From: Schistosoma haematobium | Lineage: Eukaryota > Platyhelminthes > Trematoda > Strigeidida > Schistosomatidae | Reading direction: 5' to 3' | DNA length: 64,000 nt | Assembly: GCF_000699445.3 (NCBI RefSeq) | Contig: NC_067202.1 | Location: 11,747,924 to 11,811,923 of the forward strand | In this document: positions 1 to 10,555 of the stretch, one piece after another | How positions within the stretch are numbered: position 1 is the stretch's first letter | Layout of the letters: every line of letters begins with the position of its first letter | Notes under the pieces: generated by a model | Seen by the model: the letters and a program-made list of their open reading frames with translations, nothing else | The model's database searches: none | Told to the model about the DNA's origin: nothing | Made by a program: the position numbers and the translations under genes

Positions 1-439
1 CTTCAGGTTGTAAACTTCACCGATGTGGCTTCTGATTCTTTGAATATCTCACTTCTGCAAATCATCAGGGGTCCTATTCACTTGTGTTTTCTTTGCGCTC
101 ATACAAAAACAGCTAAGATTGATAAGCTGATAAGTAACAAAGTAAAAATGTGACTCAAGTAGAATGAACAGATTGGGCTGTCCAAAATCTAGAATAAGGT
201 ATATGGGCTTAACAAAATAAGTGACACTACGTTAGTCAATTTGTGTCTAGATAACAGATAGCCCAACGATACCTGCTGTTCACGTTTATACCCTGGTGAC
301 TAATGTTCGCTATAATAGTTTTTAGAGGCGTTTGTTGTCAACTGCCGAATTCTAAATATCTCAGGTAATTTCTTCAGGTCATTTTAAAGCTTTTAAAAAT
401 CACCATCTTTTTATTTCTCATTACATCTTGATATCGTCA
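1..439. other. Left edge, no gene recognised
   Basis: Positions 1-153 are open on the + strand (ending in TGA) and the - strand has a short ATG frame from 99 leftwards with one stop. Neither translation resembles a family I know, and both may be decayed continuation of the CR1-like remnant to the right. The rest is AT-rich without recognisable structure. Confidence 0.4.
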
Positions 440-1800
440 GAATATAACGAAATGAACGATAACGGGGAACGTGGATGGTTATTTGCACACAGAAAGAACG
501 ACATTAGCCCTCCCAAACCGTACCCCGAGGTATTCCGTTAAACACAGTTTTCCAGGTAGATAACTTTGAATTCAATCTTACCATTTGTTGGCCATCAGCT
601 AGGAAGTCGTTTATCAACATAAATAAGTTGCCATCAGTCCCGATATCATATGACTTAGATAATAATCAGTTGTCACAAGCCTTAATGAAGTCGTTGTAGG
701 CTACATATATAAGTAACTTCTGATGTCTATAGGCTCATGAACCTTTATGGGCCACTAATAAGTTTGTGAGACATGAGAAACGTGTTTTAAGCTGTGCTGA
801 TTTTAAGAAAGGATTCAGTTTTTATAAAGATACCTAAAAAACTTCGAATAATCTTTTCAAAAAATTCTAACAACCGAGCAGGTTAAGCTCAGATAGTTCT
901 CGGATTCGTGTTTCATACATGCTTTGAAGATGAGACTTACTTTGGTGTTCTTTCTGTCATTTGGTGATATACCTTAAGACATGTCAAAACATAGGCTTGA
1001 AGGGTTTGCGATGGAATTGTTTAGTTCCTTCAGTGATCTAGGATTCGTTTGGTGAATTTACCTGTATCAAGCTTATTTAGCGTTCAAAGATACTGAGTTC
1101 TTTAACGGTTACAGTGTTCAGTGTATGGGAGGAAGTTTGTATGAACCGAAAGGGAGGGCATGTACATTGTTAAAGTAATTCGAAAATACCGCAATCGTCT
1201 CCTCACTGATGGTGTAGTGTTTGTGTCTCCCCAAAATGCCAGGATGGTGCCTCTTCTCTTAGTCGTTTTGTTTGTGTATGAATATAATTAACGAGCTTTT
1301 CTTTATACAATCTTCTAGACTTGCGGAGCCTGCCGAAATTAAGATTTTGTTTCATCAGTACCCAGTAAAATAAATCTCCCTCCACAATCTGTTTTTATTA
1401 CAGAGGAGAGCATAAACCTCATTGCCGAGCCACGCTGGTGAATTTCTTTTACCCCTCGGTGTAGTCCAAAGAGTACAAACCTATGAATACCTCCCAGGCA
1501 GTTTCAACCGGAAATTCTGGTTCTATTGTATAACCTACCGAGGATCCCGAGTTCATAATTTCCTGTATATGTTCTTTATAAGCACTCAATCTGGCTTGAG
1601 GGGACATATCGTTTTCAACAACAATATGGAAACCGAAGACTAGAATTGAGTGGTCACTCTTACCTAAAAGCGGTATATTGTCGATTTTTATGACTCCATC
1701 CTCAGGTTGGGTTAGTAAGAGATCTAGTAGCGATGATCTGGAGTCCGGGTCTTATTTTTAACACACTGCACTAGGATAAATGGAATAGCCGCGTCAACTA
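440..1800 (-). mobile_element. CR1-like non-LTR retrotransposon remnant (endonuclease end plus start of reverse transcriptase)
   Basis: Reading the - strand leftwards from about 1800 gives successive pieces of a non-LTR polyprotein, with stops and frameshifts between them. Near 1790-1640 the frame contains LLDLLLT and LGKSDHSILVF, the C-terminal LDL(x)LTN and catalytic SDH motifs of an apurinic-type endonuclease. Near 1385-1250 comes a basic linker (KSRRLYKEKL). Near 930 is VSLIFK and near 760 SCLTNLL, both reverse-transcriptase finger motifs. Near 620-510 are NDFLADGQQMVRLNS and GIPRGTVWEG, equivalents of the palm motif usually ending GVPQGSVLGP. The YxDD motif was not found. Order and motifs fit CR1-type elements (SR1 and relatives in schistosomes). 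The copy cannot be functional. It lies about 700 bp upstream of the RPS27 gene in the opposite direction. Confidence 0.7.
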
Positions 1801-2492
1801 GCTATTGTTTGATATAATTTTCTGGCAACTCAGTCCCCAGACTTTTCTAGCCTGTCGAAGGTATATTGGAATTTTTCATGACTAAACATCGACCACTTCA
1901 AGGCCAAGTGTTGAAACTATCTAGCAAGACCATATTTATCACATAGTTTGGACTGCAGCAGATCAAACCAATAAGCAACTCTTGTTCTATGTATTTCAAG
2001 CTTCAACGGATGGATCTACTTCTCCTCCTTTACGGGCTTTGGTTCCACCATCTCCTACCAACTTGAAACCTATGAAGTGAAATTCTCTACTATGTACAGT
2101 CTACGTTAGTCAAGTTTTTGTCGTGGCGACTGAACCCAGTTTGGACGAGTTTATCTGTACACCTAGCCCCGAATGCTAGTTGGACAAGCTACGGAAATTT
2201 TTTAAACAGATCTGAAGATCATTCATCTAGTGTTGTACCGCATCAAAATAGGCTTTTGTATAATTTCCTTTAGAAGTAATGCACTCAAACTATCGTCTTC
2301 TTTGATCATGGGTCACATGAATAACAATTTGAATGTATCCTCTCACACTCACGCAGAAAAGTAACAAATATGGTTGAAATAGACCCTCATTTTTCTGATT
2401 TTTCCTTGTTTTTTTCATTGAACATTGGAACTCATACTTGTTTAAGCAACCGCGGTTCGCGTGCACATTTGGTTGCTTGTAACGCGAACACC

Positions 2493-2918
2493 ATGCCGGT
2501 TAGTTGTGTTCCTTGGTCTTCTGTTTTGTTATCGTTTTTTCGATATTCTCTACGTTGTGCTGTTTTTACTTAACACGAATTTTGTTTAACAGCTCGCTCG
2601 TGACTTGTTACATCCGTCTTTTCGAGAAGAGAAGCGAAAGTGCAAATTAAAACGTTTGGTCCCCTCACCAAATTCCTTTTTCATGGATGTTAAGTGTTCA
2701 GGTAAGCTCATACAGATCCATTCTTGACTTGTAGGCTGTTTGAAAATCCAGATCGTTTTCAGTCACGCACAGACAGCTGTAGTTTGTCCTGGATGTGACC
2801 GAATTCTATGTCAGCCCACTGGTGGAAGAGCACGGCTAGCTGATGGTAAATTAATTTTCCTTATCGCCATAACTTTTTTATGTTTACAGGATGCAGTTAT
2901 CGCAAGAAGGCGAAATGA
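2493..2918 (+). CDS. RPS27: 40S ribosomal protein eS27 (four exons)
   Basis: Exons: 2493-2498 (only ATG CCG), 2593-2701, 2735-2845 and 2890-2918, with GT...AG introns of 94, 33 and 44 nt. The joined frame is 255 nt, 84 residues plus TGA, the same length as human RPS27. It starts [20 protein letters not shown], continues through [14 protein letters not shown], then [14 protein letters not shown] and [14 protein letters not shown], and ends CSYRKKAK. The four zinc-ligand cysteines are present as CSGC and CPGC plus the later LCQP context. The protein is a zinc-finger component of the small ribosomal subunit, acting in the cytoplasm. The start is fixed by the splice that places MP in front of LARD. 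A pyrimidine-rich stretch lies upstream at about 2390-2430, as is common for ribosomal-protein promoters (inference). All introns lie in a gene of about 430 bp. Confidence 0.95.
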
Positions 2919-2943
2919 GTTTCTTGTAAATTACGATTGTTAT

Positions 2944-2949
2944 AATAAA
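2944..2949 (+). promoter_or_regulatory. Polyadenylation signal of RPS27
   Basis: AATAAA lies 25 nt after the RPS27 stop codon, in a good position to end this short transcript. Confidence 0.75.
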
Positions 2950-3529
2950 CACATGGAAACAATTTATTTTAACACTTTTGGTTGTTACTATTACTAGTGC
3001 AGCTCTAACCTGAGCTAGTTACGATAAGACGAACTGTACATTAGTGTTAGTTGCGCCTTAACATCATTCATGATCACTTGGCGAGTTCTTAAAGCTGGTT
3101 ATGTTTTGGAACTACCAATTGACATCGTTTTATCGCGTCTCATATGGCATGTAAGCAGGTGTCCTAAATCGGTCAGTCAGCAACAACGTAGAACTACGTA
3201 CGTATTAAGTCAAGAGCCAAGACGCTTCTCTGTATTTAATGAGTAGCTAATGTCTTATTAATCGTCCACCTCTCTAGACTCTAGCCTCGTTTACAGTTTG
3301 ATTTTGATATCTGTAGTTATGTAATTCTCTGGCACGCCATTTTTCCGTCTTTTATTCGGTTGTTACTCCGCTTTCTGCTACACACTTTAATGTAGCTGTT
3401 GCTCAGACAATTTTTTTCAAAATGTTAGATATACATCGTGGTAAATATGATAATCTGTTTTGAATGGGTTTGTAAATTCCGTCAGGTGGTAAAAAAGAAT
3501 TCAACTCAGTGAGACTAGCCTATGGACAA
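2950..3529. other. Intergenic, nothing recognised
   Basis: AT-rich sequence after the RPS27 gene. No splice-bounded coding stretch, RNA gene or repeat that I can name. Confidence 0.5.
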
Positions 3530-3790
3530 CATTTGAACGACGCTAAAATGACCTTGAGAGTGTCCACTTAAGTATGACTAAATGAGGGTTATAAACCAGT
3601 GTGAGGAGTTAGAATTATGAGTTACAGTTGATGGTTAGGGGTAACATTTAGAGTTTTCATCACGAACTGACAGTCATGATGCCCAAACTGTTTAGGCAAA
3701 CGGATAAGTTAATTTCGCGCCGAAATCCGAGACCTGTTGTCTCACCTCTATTGGATCGTCCATAAATTATAGTCTCGCATTTCAATTTTA
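3530..3790 (+). repeat. Dispersed repeat, copy 1 (inverted relative to 42450-42710)
   Basis: The stretch around 3537-3572 (GAACGACGCTAAAATGACC, then TTGAGAGTGTCC) reads, after reverse complementation, like 42651-42688 (GGACATTCTCAAG, then GCTTTAGCGTTGCTCA). Further shared words follow in the same order, including the CATAAATTATAGTCTC / CATAAATTATAATCTC block and the region around 3715 (TTAATTTCGCGCCGAAATC). Element class unknown. Confidence 0.5.
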
Positions 3791-4369
3791 GTACCTGCGA
3801 TTGTAATTGAGGTCTATAAAAAGGGTTCGAAGCTGACTGTATTTATATCATATTTAGTAAATTAGTAGCACTCATTCTGGCTGGGATTGGTTTATACATG
3901 AGTATCGTTACTTATTTCTTCTCTATTGTGCTCTTCTAGCCTTGAGGGTTGTGCTTGAGAGGAATCCTTTTTTAAGGAGTGCACATCACTAGTTTTGGTT
4001 CACATTACGTGATTCAAACCAGAGTCGTTTCACTAGAACGTGGATCGTCTCGACTTTGATAATCATAAAATACTCTTGTCTATTATTTAGAAAATTCGTT
4101 CGCCCTAATTTTCATTTAGACGATTAACTCAGTCGGACAACATGTATCAATTTCTAGATCCTCACGTGGTGAACATAAGTCCTTGCAAAGTTGAGATGTG
4201 CAATTTGATAATGTAAGCACGTTCTTTATAAATAACTGGACTCGCGATTCCAAAATACAAAGCAAAAGTATTTTAACTTCTAGTAAACTCTGCAAAGTAT
4301 GGGGAAACTACGTTGAATTTGCCCAGTGGGAATATTGTGAATGGTGTATAATATCTAGGCGGTGGGGAG
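3791..4369. other. Intergenic, nothing recognised
   Basis: AT-rich sequence without long open frames or recognisable repeats. Confidence 0.4.
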
Positions 4370-4725
4370 CATCGTAGTTATTATTATTATTTAAACACAA
4401 ACATAGGTACAAGAAGGCAGCAAATAGATATGCGCCACATAAATCATACAATTTGTGTTTCCTTAGAGTCTTGTAGCCCATATGCACCGTTTTTTTGCAA
4501 CCGGGGTTCCCAACTCCTCTAGGTGGGTCCTCCATATCAACGAACCTGGTTAAGACGCCGGGCATTCGCTTTTCGTCCTCTAAATTTCGTAAACAAAACC
4601 TGTGGTGCGAGAAGGTAGTGAACAGGACTTCCCTGTCAGTGGTTGTGTGCACGTGGCCATGTGAGAGCATTTGGAGAGGGAGAGTTGACTCGGCCGTACC
4701 AGGGCATTTGGGTGCAAAACATGTG
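4370..4725 (-). mobile_element. Short RTE derivative (5' region joined to 3' tail), internally deleted
   Basis: On the - strand this begins near 4725 with the same sequence as the 5' region of the RTE element at 13826-14195 (CTCTCACATGGCCACGTGC, GGAAGTCCTG, CCGGCGTCTTAACC) and ends with the element's 3' tail (TGTGGCGCATA, a TACC...TTTGTGTTTAAAT block, then an ATT-repeat tail at 4378-4392). The middle part present in the 54655-55145 copy, including the segment with TTCCCTCAGG, is missing here. It has no coding capacity for mobility and would need a partner element in trans. Confidence 0.6.
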
Positions 4726-4799
4726 TGTGCTCAGTTATTTCAAATGTTTTTAGCTATAGTTATAAATGAGGCAATGAAGTTTCAGTTTTCTCACTAAGA

Positions 4800-7700
4800 C
4801 TGCATGGGTATTATAGCATAAACTGTTCTGTTACAGTCAGCAGAAACATTACTATGATTTAATCAGTAAATTTTTGATGTTTTATAGTCGTTATTATATC
4901 CGTCTTACCTACTTTAAATATGGTTTGAAAATACCTTGATCTGCAGTTCATCTTAGTTGCTAGTTTTATTAATATTTCCATCTGTGAATGTACTTTATCC
5001 GAAATACGCGATGTTTATCTTACGCCTGCTATCCATTTTGGCCATAAGGTGACGGTTGTTGTCTGCATACCAAAATATAGGCTCCAGCGAACTTGAAAGT
5101 ACTACTGGTTAGCATGTTTTAGTTTAATTTTGACCAAAATAGAAGTTTCGGCAACCTAAATAATACAGTTTATTACAAAACATGTTACCTTCATGTGTAC
5201 GGTTGTTAACACTTTCCTGCAAACAACAGAAGCATATTAAGTACAGTGAAAACTATCTTAGTTTTTATAAATAACAGCCATACTTCCATTCTGTACCCAC
5301 TGTTAGTTGGCTGGTTTCTGTAAAAGTTACAATGAAATACGAATAAACAATATTAGCAATTAGGTCTCATTCATGTTTTAACTGTTCTTACGTTGATAGT
5401 GAGCGTACAATTTAACACCATAAATTTTATTTGTTGTCCTATACAAACTAAGCTGATTACTGCCGGGGAAATTGTTAAAGCTTAGAGTACCGACCAATAT
5501 GGAATTTCTGTTCACTACTCAAAGCAATGCGCTCTCGCTCGGTTATATGTATCAAGATTTCATGCAACAAAGTACTATTTCTAACAGATGTATTAAGTGA
5601 TTTTACAGACAATTCATAAGTCTGAGTTACTACCTGATTACTGATATCCACCAACTATGTAATGAATAGTTGTTTTTATCATTTAACTTCCTGTCACGTA
5701 CTGTGTGTAGCCATGTGTTTACGTTCGAATTTTTGATAATGAAGTGTTTGTTCGTTACTATTCTAAGTCCAAGCAAGTTCCGCCACATGAAAATGCAATA
5801 ACAATTTTCCTCAGGAAAGAATTTAATCTTCGTATTCCGAACTGTAGACTACCTTGGTTTTTTCATAACTTCTTGAGTTTCAGTTTTCACAACCAGAGCT
5901 TTCAACCACTTTCGGATTATCAGCATTTATAAATTGTAGAGTTTCACTAGACCTCTACTCAATATGGCTCTAGGAACACTAGTGTGCATCTGGTTTGTGA
6001 ATTAAAGAGAAGGTTATGGCTCCATACACTTGAAAACGTGTATTGCAGTTAACTATCTCAATATCTGAAAATGTTTTTTTGGAGATACGCACCGGGATTT
6101 CGCCATAATAATTAATTGTATATTATATACAGTTTAGTCGGTCTGTAAATGTATGTGCTAAAACACAATGTATTTTATTCGACAGGAATAGTCGTTTTGT
6201 CTCAAGTCAGTAAATATTTAGTAATCTAACCTCAATCTAATCACTTTTCCAACTTATATGACTGATTCAGAGAGTGGTTTTGCCTCCCAATTAATATCAA
6301 ATCACTCTACTCATCAATTTAGAAGGCTTTCATTCTAGTTTCGGATTGTAAGTGTCACTACCAAGGCTTAATTTGATAATCCCAAATAAATTGAACATTG
6401 GATGTACAGTTTATTATAATTAAATATGTTTGCATTGTCTCTATTTTCATTTACAAATATTGTAGGATTATAATTTTGCATTGTTTACTTGTCACTATAA
6501 GTAGTCATGTGTAAAAAATCAGAACCTTTCACTCCTTAATTGAACTTTATTTGAGGATAGCGTTACTAAATAAATAAATAAATCGCACGACTCAGTTTGG
6601 TTAGATCGATGTTGTTATCAGTTTGGTTCGCAAAATTTGGGAAATAATTATCCGGCTAACCTTGCCAGCATTATTGTTTAGTTAATGGATATGATGGTTC
6701 GCGCTGCTATTCTACGTCATATGAAGGGAATGATCTTATAGCCCGAGGACAACATAGTTTTCAAGCCAGTCACTCATATATTGGTTGTAGTTCAAGATAT
6801 ATGTATTACAATCGATATGATCTTTATAGATCTCGGTATTATATTTCACCTGGGTCTTAAATTATAATTGGAAAACTCAATATATCGTAAATTTAAGGAT
6901 TGAATTCTGGACTTTCTGAGTGGTAGGAGACTTGTGAATGTGAACAGTACCCTCTTCTTATTTCATGTATGTAATTTACCTGGAGAGCCAAAGCTATCTG
7001 TCTTATTGAAGTACGGAAACCCATACTCAACCATAGTGATAAAATAGAATTTATGTGCTTGGAAAACTGAACAGATGTTCAACTGGAGAAATGTCGAGGT
7101 TATGAGTATAGTGAACGCAAAGAACAGACAAAAGAAGCCTGATACTCAGGCTAATCACTGGTAAATAAACATGGAGAACGACGAAATTTGCTAATTAGAA
7201 AAATTATAGATAAATTTAAGATTAAGTATCAGGTCAAGGGTGGAGACAATCGAGATAAACATGTACACAATGGTAGGAAAAAGGTTAACGACAAGCAATC
7301 GATAGGATAAATACAGTCATATATGGACAAATCCGGATAACTAACTGCCACTTTAATTTCTTGTTAATTATATTGTCTAGAATGACAGTGGAAATTTTAC
7401 GGTTAATCCTTCCATCTCAGTGTAACAAAATCACCGAATCCATCCATATGGGTTGAAAATCATCTGCACTACCTAAGAATAATCATTTCGTGGGTAAACA
7501 TACTTTGAATTCTTGATTACTATTTCCATTATGGGAACACTGAGTGACAGTGCAATGGAAACATATTTTAGGCTTCAGTATTGTCTGCCGCATTTTGTTA
7601 TAAATGATTGGGTTTGTCCATTTTCTATCATGCTTTTCCGGTGAAAACAACTTCGTGGCTCTGTAACAGGGCTTTTACACTAACCCGTAATTAAGTAGTT

Positions 7701-9420
7701 ACGTACATGAATATTTACATTTTATGGTATTCATCAGGAAATGTTCCAACCAATCACTCCCTAAATATAATACCAGCTAGCACGTATTTCTTATGTGATT
7801 GTGCATAATTCTGTGCGTAAGTAACCGTACGTTTCCACTTACTGTCAGCATGTAAAAATTCCCAGCAAATAGGTGAATTTGAGTACATATGTTTTTTCCA
7901 GTAAATATGTTTACCTACTTATGATTTATGAGTAGTTCGTAAGTGTTGGACTAGAAATGAGACTTCACACTCCATTATGTTACTTGCTTTCGGTAGCTGT
8001 CTTTTTACTCCCTATTGTTTTGTGAGCTATCTTTATGCGTCATGTGGTTATTTATCTTCCATATTTTCACCTTAGGCATATTAGTCTTTACTAAGATGTC
8101 AGAGTTCGCTTTTGTAAAGGTTTCTCCTCTGAACATGATACTTTATGTCCGTTTTCAACTTATGTAGTCACAAATCTTATTGTGGTCAGCTTTTATAAGC
8201 TTTTTTTATGTAATAACTACCATCGTGTTCTATGGTGGCGTTTAAGAATCTGATTTAATTATTCCAAGCTGAGTCACTTCGGATAATTGTCAAAAACAGC
8301 TGGCACTTTTCAAAAGCAATGCGATAAGTGTAACTACTAGTTAGAATAACGCATTCTTAAATCATATATCTACGATTTATTAGGGGTGTAGCGAAACGTG
8401 ATGCATATCATTCTGTCAGTGGCACTGCTCAGAAGTAGACAAACTGAATCTAAGTCGTTCGTTTGAGTTCCCAAGCTACACAAATGAAGACTTTATCATA
8501 GGTTTTTGAGCGTGAAAACTTTCTGAAAACCGTCTGTTATGTTGAAGAAATAGGCACACTATTGCTTTAAATGAGTCTTTGGCAAATCACATAGAATAAG
8601 TGATATAGGACTTGGTGAAACATTCTAAGCTGACATACCACATCAGCTCAACGAGATGAGTTCTAAACATTAAAGACGAAACAGATTTAGCCTTCGCAAA
8701 ATATAAACTCTTGCATATTGAGATCCCAAGAGAATGTCAGTTTATGATTGCTGTTCTTCAAAGTTTTTAGGATTTTATTATGTCAAGTATTGATATACTT
8801 TGAGCTAAAGTACAACAACGGGTAACACACGTATAAATTTTATCATTTAGGTAGGATTAATCGATAGTTATGTCCTAGTGTGATACCGACTATTTGTTAT
8901 CATCTGATAGTCTTATTTAATCAAAACGACAATCTTAATTCTAGATTCACACAAAGTGAGATCAACAATGTGTAGGAAACTCTTATGCCTAATTATATAT
9001 AACATCGGGAAGATCGAGACAGACTTGTAGGCGATTAACTTGGCTAGGTTTGCTCAAGATAGTGTACCTGAATTCACATTTTTCACGATTAAGACGGCAT
9101 GAAATCTCTCTGGAGTCGCTCAGCCTTTAACTATTCAGCAATGTAACATCTTTGATTCATTAAACAATCCAAATGTTGTAAGGAAAAATTGATCTGAATT
9201 CAGTACTCCGTACTTCATAAACTTCAATTATTTTTGTAACATGTATTGAGTAAAAGTAAAAAAACCTTTGCCAACCTCTTGTCTAATTAAAATGATTCGA
9301 AATGAAATTCTCTCAAATTAATAATAGAATGTAATAATAGGATTCTTTACTAATTTGTACCAGGACTAAAATAAAAAATAAACAGATAAACACAAAAATG
9401 ACTTTATGAGCAAAAATGGA
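4800..9420. other. Long AT-rich intergenic region
   Basis: No gene or mobile element that I can name apart from the open stretch at 6669-6860, listed separately. A (TAAA)n run is at 6569-6583. Open frames such as the one at 5744-5932 have low-complexity AT-driven translations and no flanking splice signals that support them. Confidence 0.4.
6669..6860 (+). other. Open stretch rich in Tyr, Ser and Arg, possible terminal exon
   Basis: After a CCAG that could act as a splice acceptor (AG at 6667-6668), 63 codons stay open to a TAA at 6858-6860. The translation is unusually rich in Tyr, Ser, Arg and Gly (for example SSRYMYYNRYDLYRSRYY), a composition seen at the C-terminus of some RNA-binding splicing factors. 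I found no upstream RRM exon, so the assignment is open. It may be chance. Confidence 0.2.
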
Positions 9421-9500
9421 TGTTGGCTAGCAGTGGAATTCAAGACACTCGTTTCATCCAATTTGAGATTCGTTAGCTGGATATATCTGCATCTCGGATT
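9421..9500 (-). mobile_element. Decayed S-alpha SINE with hammerhead remnant
   Basis: The - strand reads ATATATCCAG, CTAACGA, an AATCTCAAATTGGATGAAAC segment and GTGTCTTGAATTCCACTGCTAGCC. This matches the S-alpha hammerhead arrangement, but the essential CTGANGA box is CTAACGA and stem II is mispaired, so cleavage is unlikely. A separate repeat word (AGGATGCACATAT, then AAGAGACTGATCAAT) follows at 9560-9595 and recurs near 34672-34712. Confidence 0.6.
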
Positions 9501-10555
9501 TGATGTTCACTCAGGGACTTAAGGCAATACTGAGGTTATCCACATAGGATGCACATATAACAATAAGAGACTGATCAATCGCAGTCCTAAATATAAATAG
9601 GAAGATTTAAGCAAACAATACAAAAATGAATGGAAAGGACTATCTCAGATTTATATTTCATGGTGTAATATTTTCTTAAATAAGTCTAAGGAATATTGTT
9701 TCAGATGTACATATATGAGAACAATAGTTTATTTCCACTGAGAGAAGTATATGGCACATTTTGCCTTTCGTCTTGAGTTACTGAGGTCTTATTATATGAA
9801 TATAGTAATTAAATTAAAAAAAATTAAGTGATATAATAAATAGAAACGTTATTATAGAGGATTACTTTTGACTTGGTAGACTACTGATTCGAAAGCGTAA
9901 CAAACCAACCTAACAGTTAATCTCAGATAATGTGGATGTATTTTACAAGGAGACAAATATATACTTGGTAAAATGTATTCAAAATTACTCACGTACGGTT
10001 ATATTGTTTGGTGACTAGCTCGGGTGTTAAGTGAAAAGTTTTGGGTAGAGATGGCTAACTGATTAATGAAACTGTAAACTTCCAAGTTAGTTAGGGTCAA
10101 TATTAGGTTTGTCAACTTAAGGTTTGTTTATCCCGTTGTTGATGTTAAAGACTAAGTTTTGATCAGTCTTTGTTGTTCATAAGTGAATCCTGTATGAAAT
10201 GTCTTGAGATAGGTATCTTTTTCACAAATTCTTTGCAATTACTTTTTCATGATTCAGTGATTCCCCTTATAAAATATTTTGTGAATAATGTGTTTTGGTG
10301 GTCAATCCTTTTCTCTGTTTTATTTGTAAATTTATTTAATTATTTATTTGAACACATAAATATTGGTCCAAGAGGGCACCAAGTATCTATGCGCCACACA
10401 AAACAATGAGAATTCGGAGAAAAAAAAGAACAGTAACGAACAGATTAGTGTAAGGTAGTGTAATAATAATAGTAATAATGGGGGAAACGGAAAGGTACAA
10501 TCAGAAGGAACAACCATTTTTTTAATGAAGAAAATAGAAGAAAGTTATAGCAGGA

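Noticed and set aside
464..692. A + strand two-exon gene (ATG at 454-456, 26-nt intron, 73 codons)
   Set aside because: The opposite strand of the same bases reads as CR1 reverse-transcriptase motifs (GIPRGTV, NDFLADGQQMVRLNS), which explains the open frame better.
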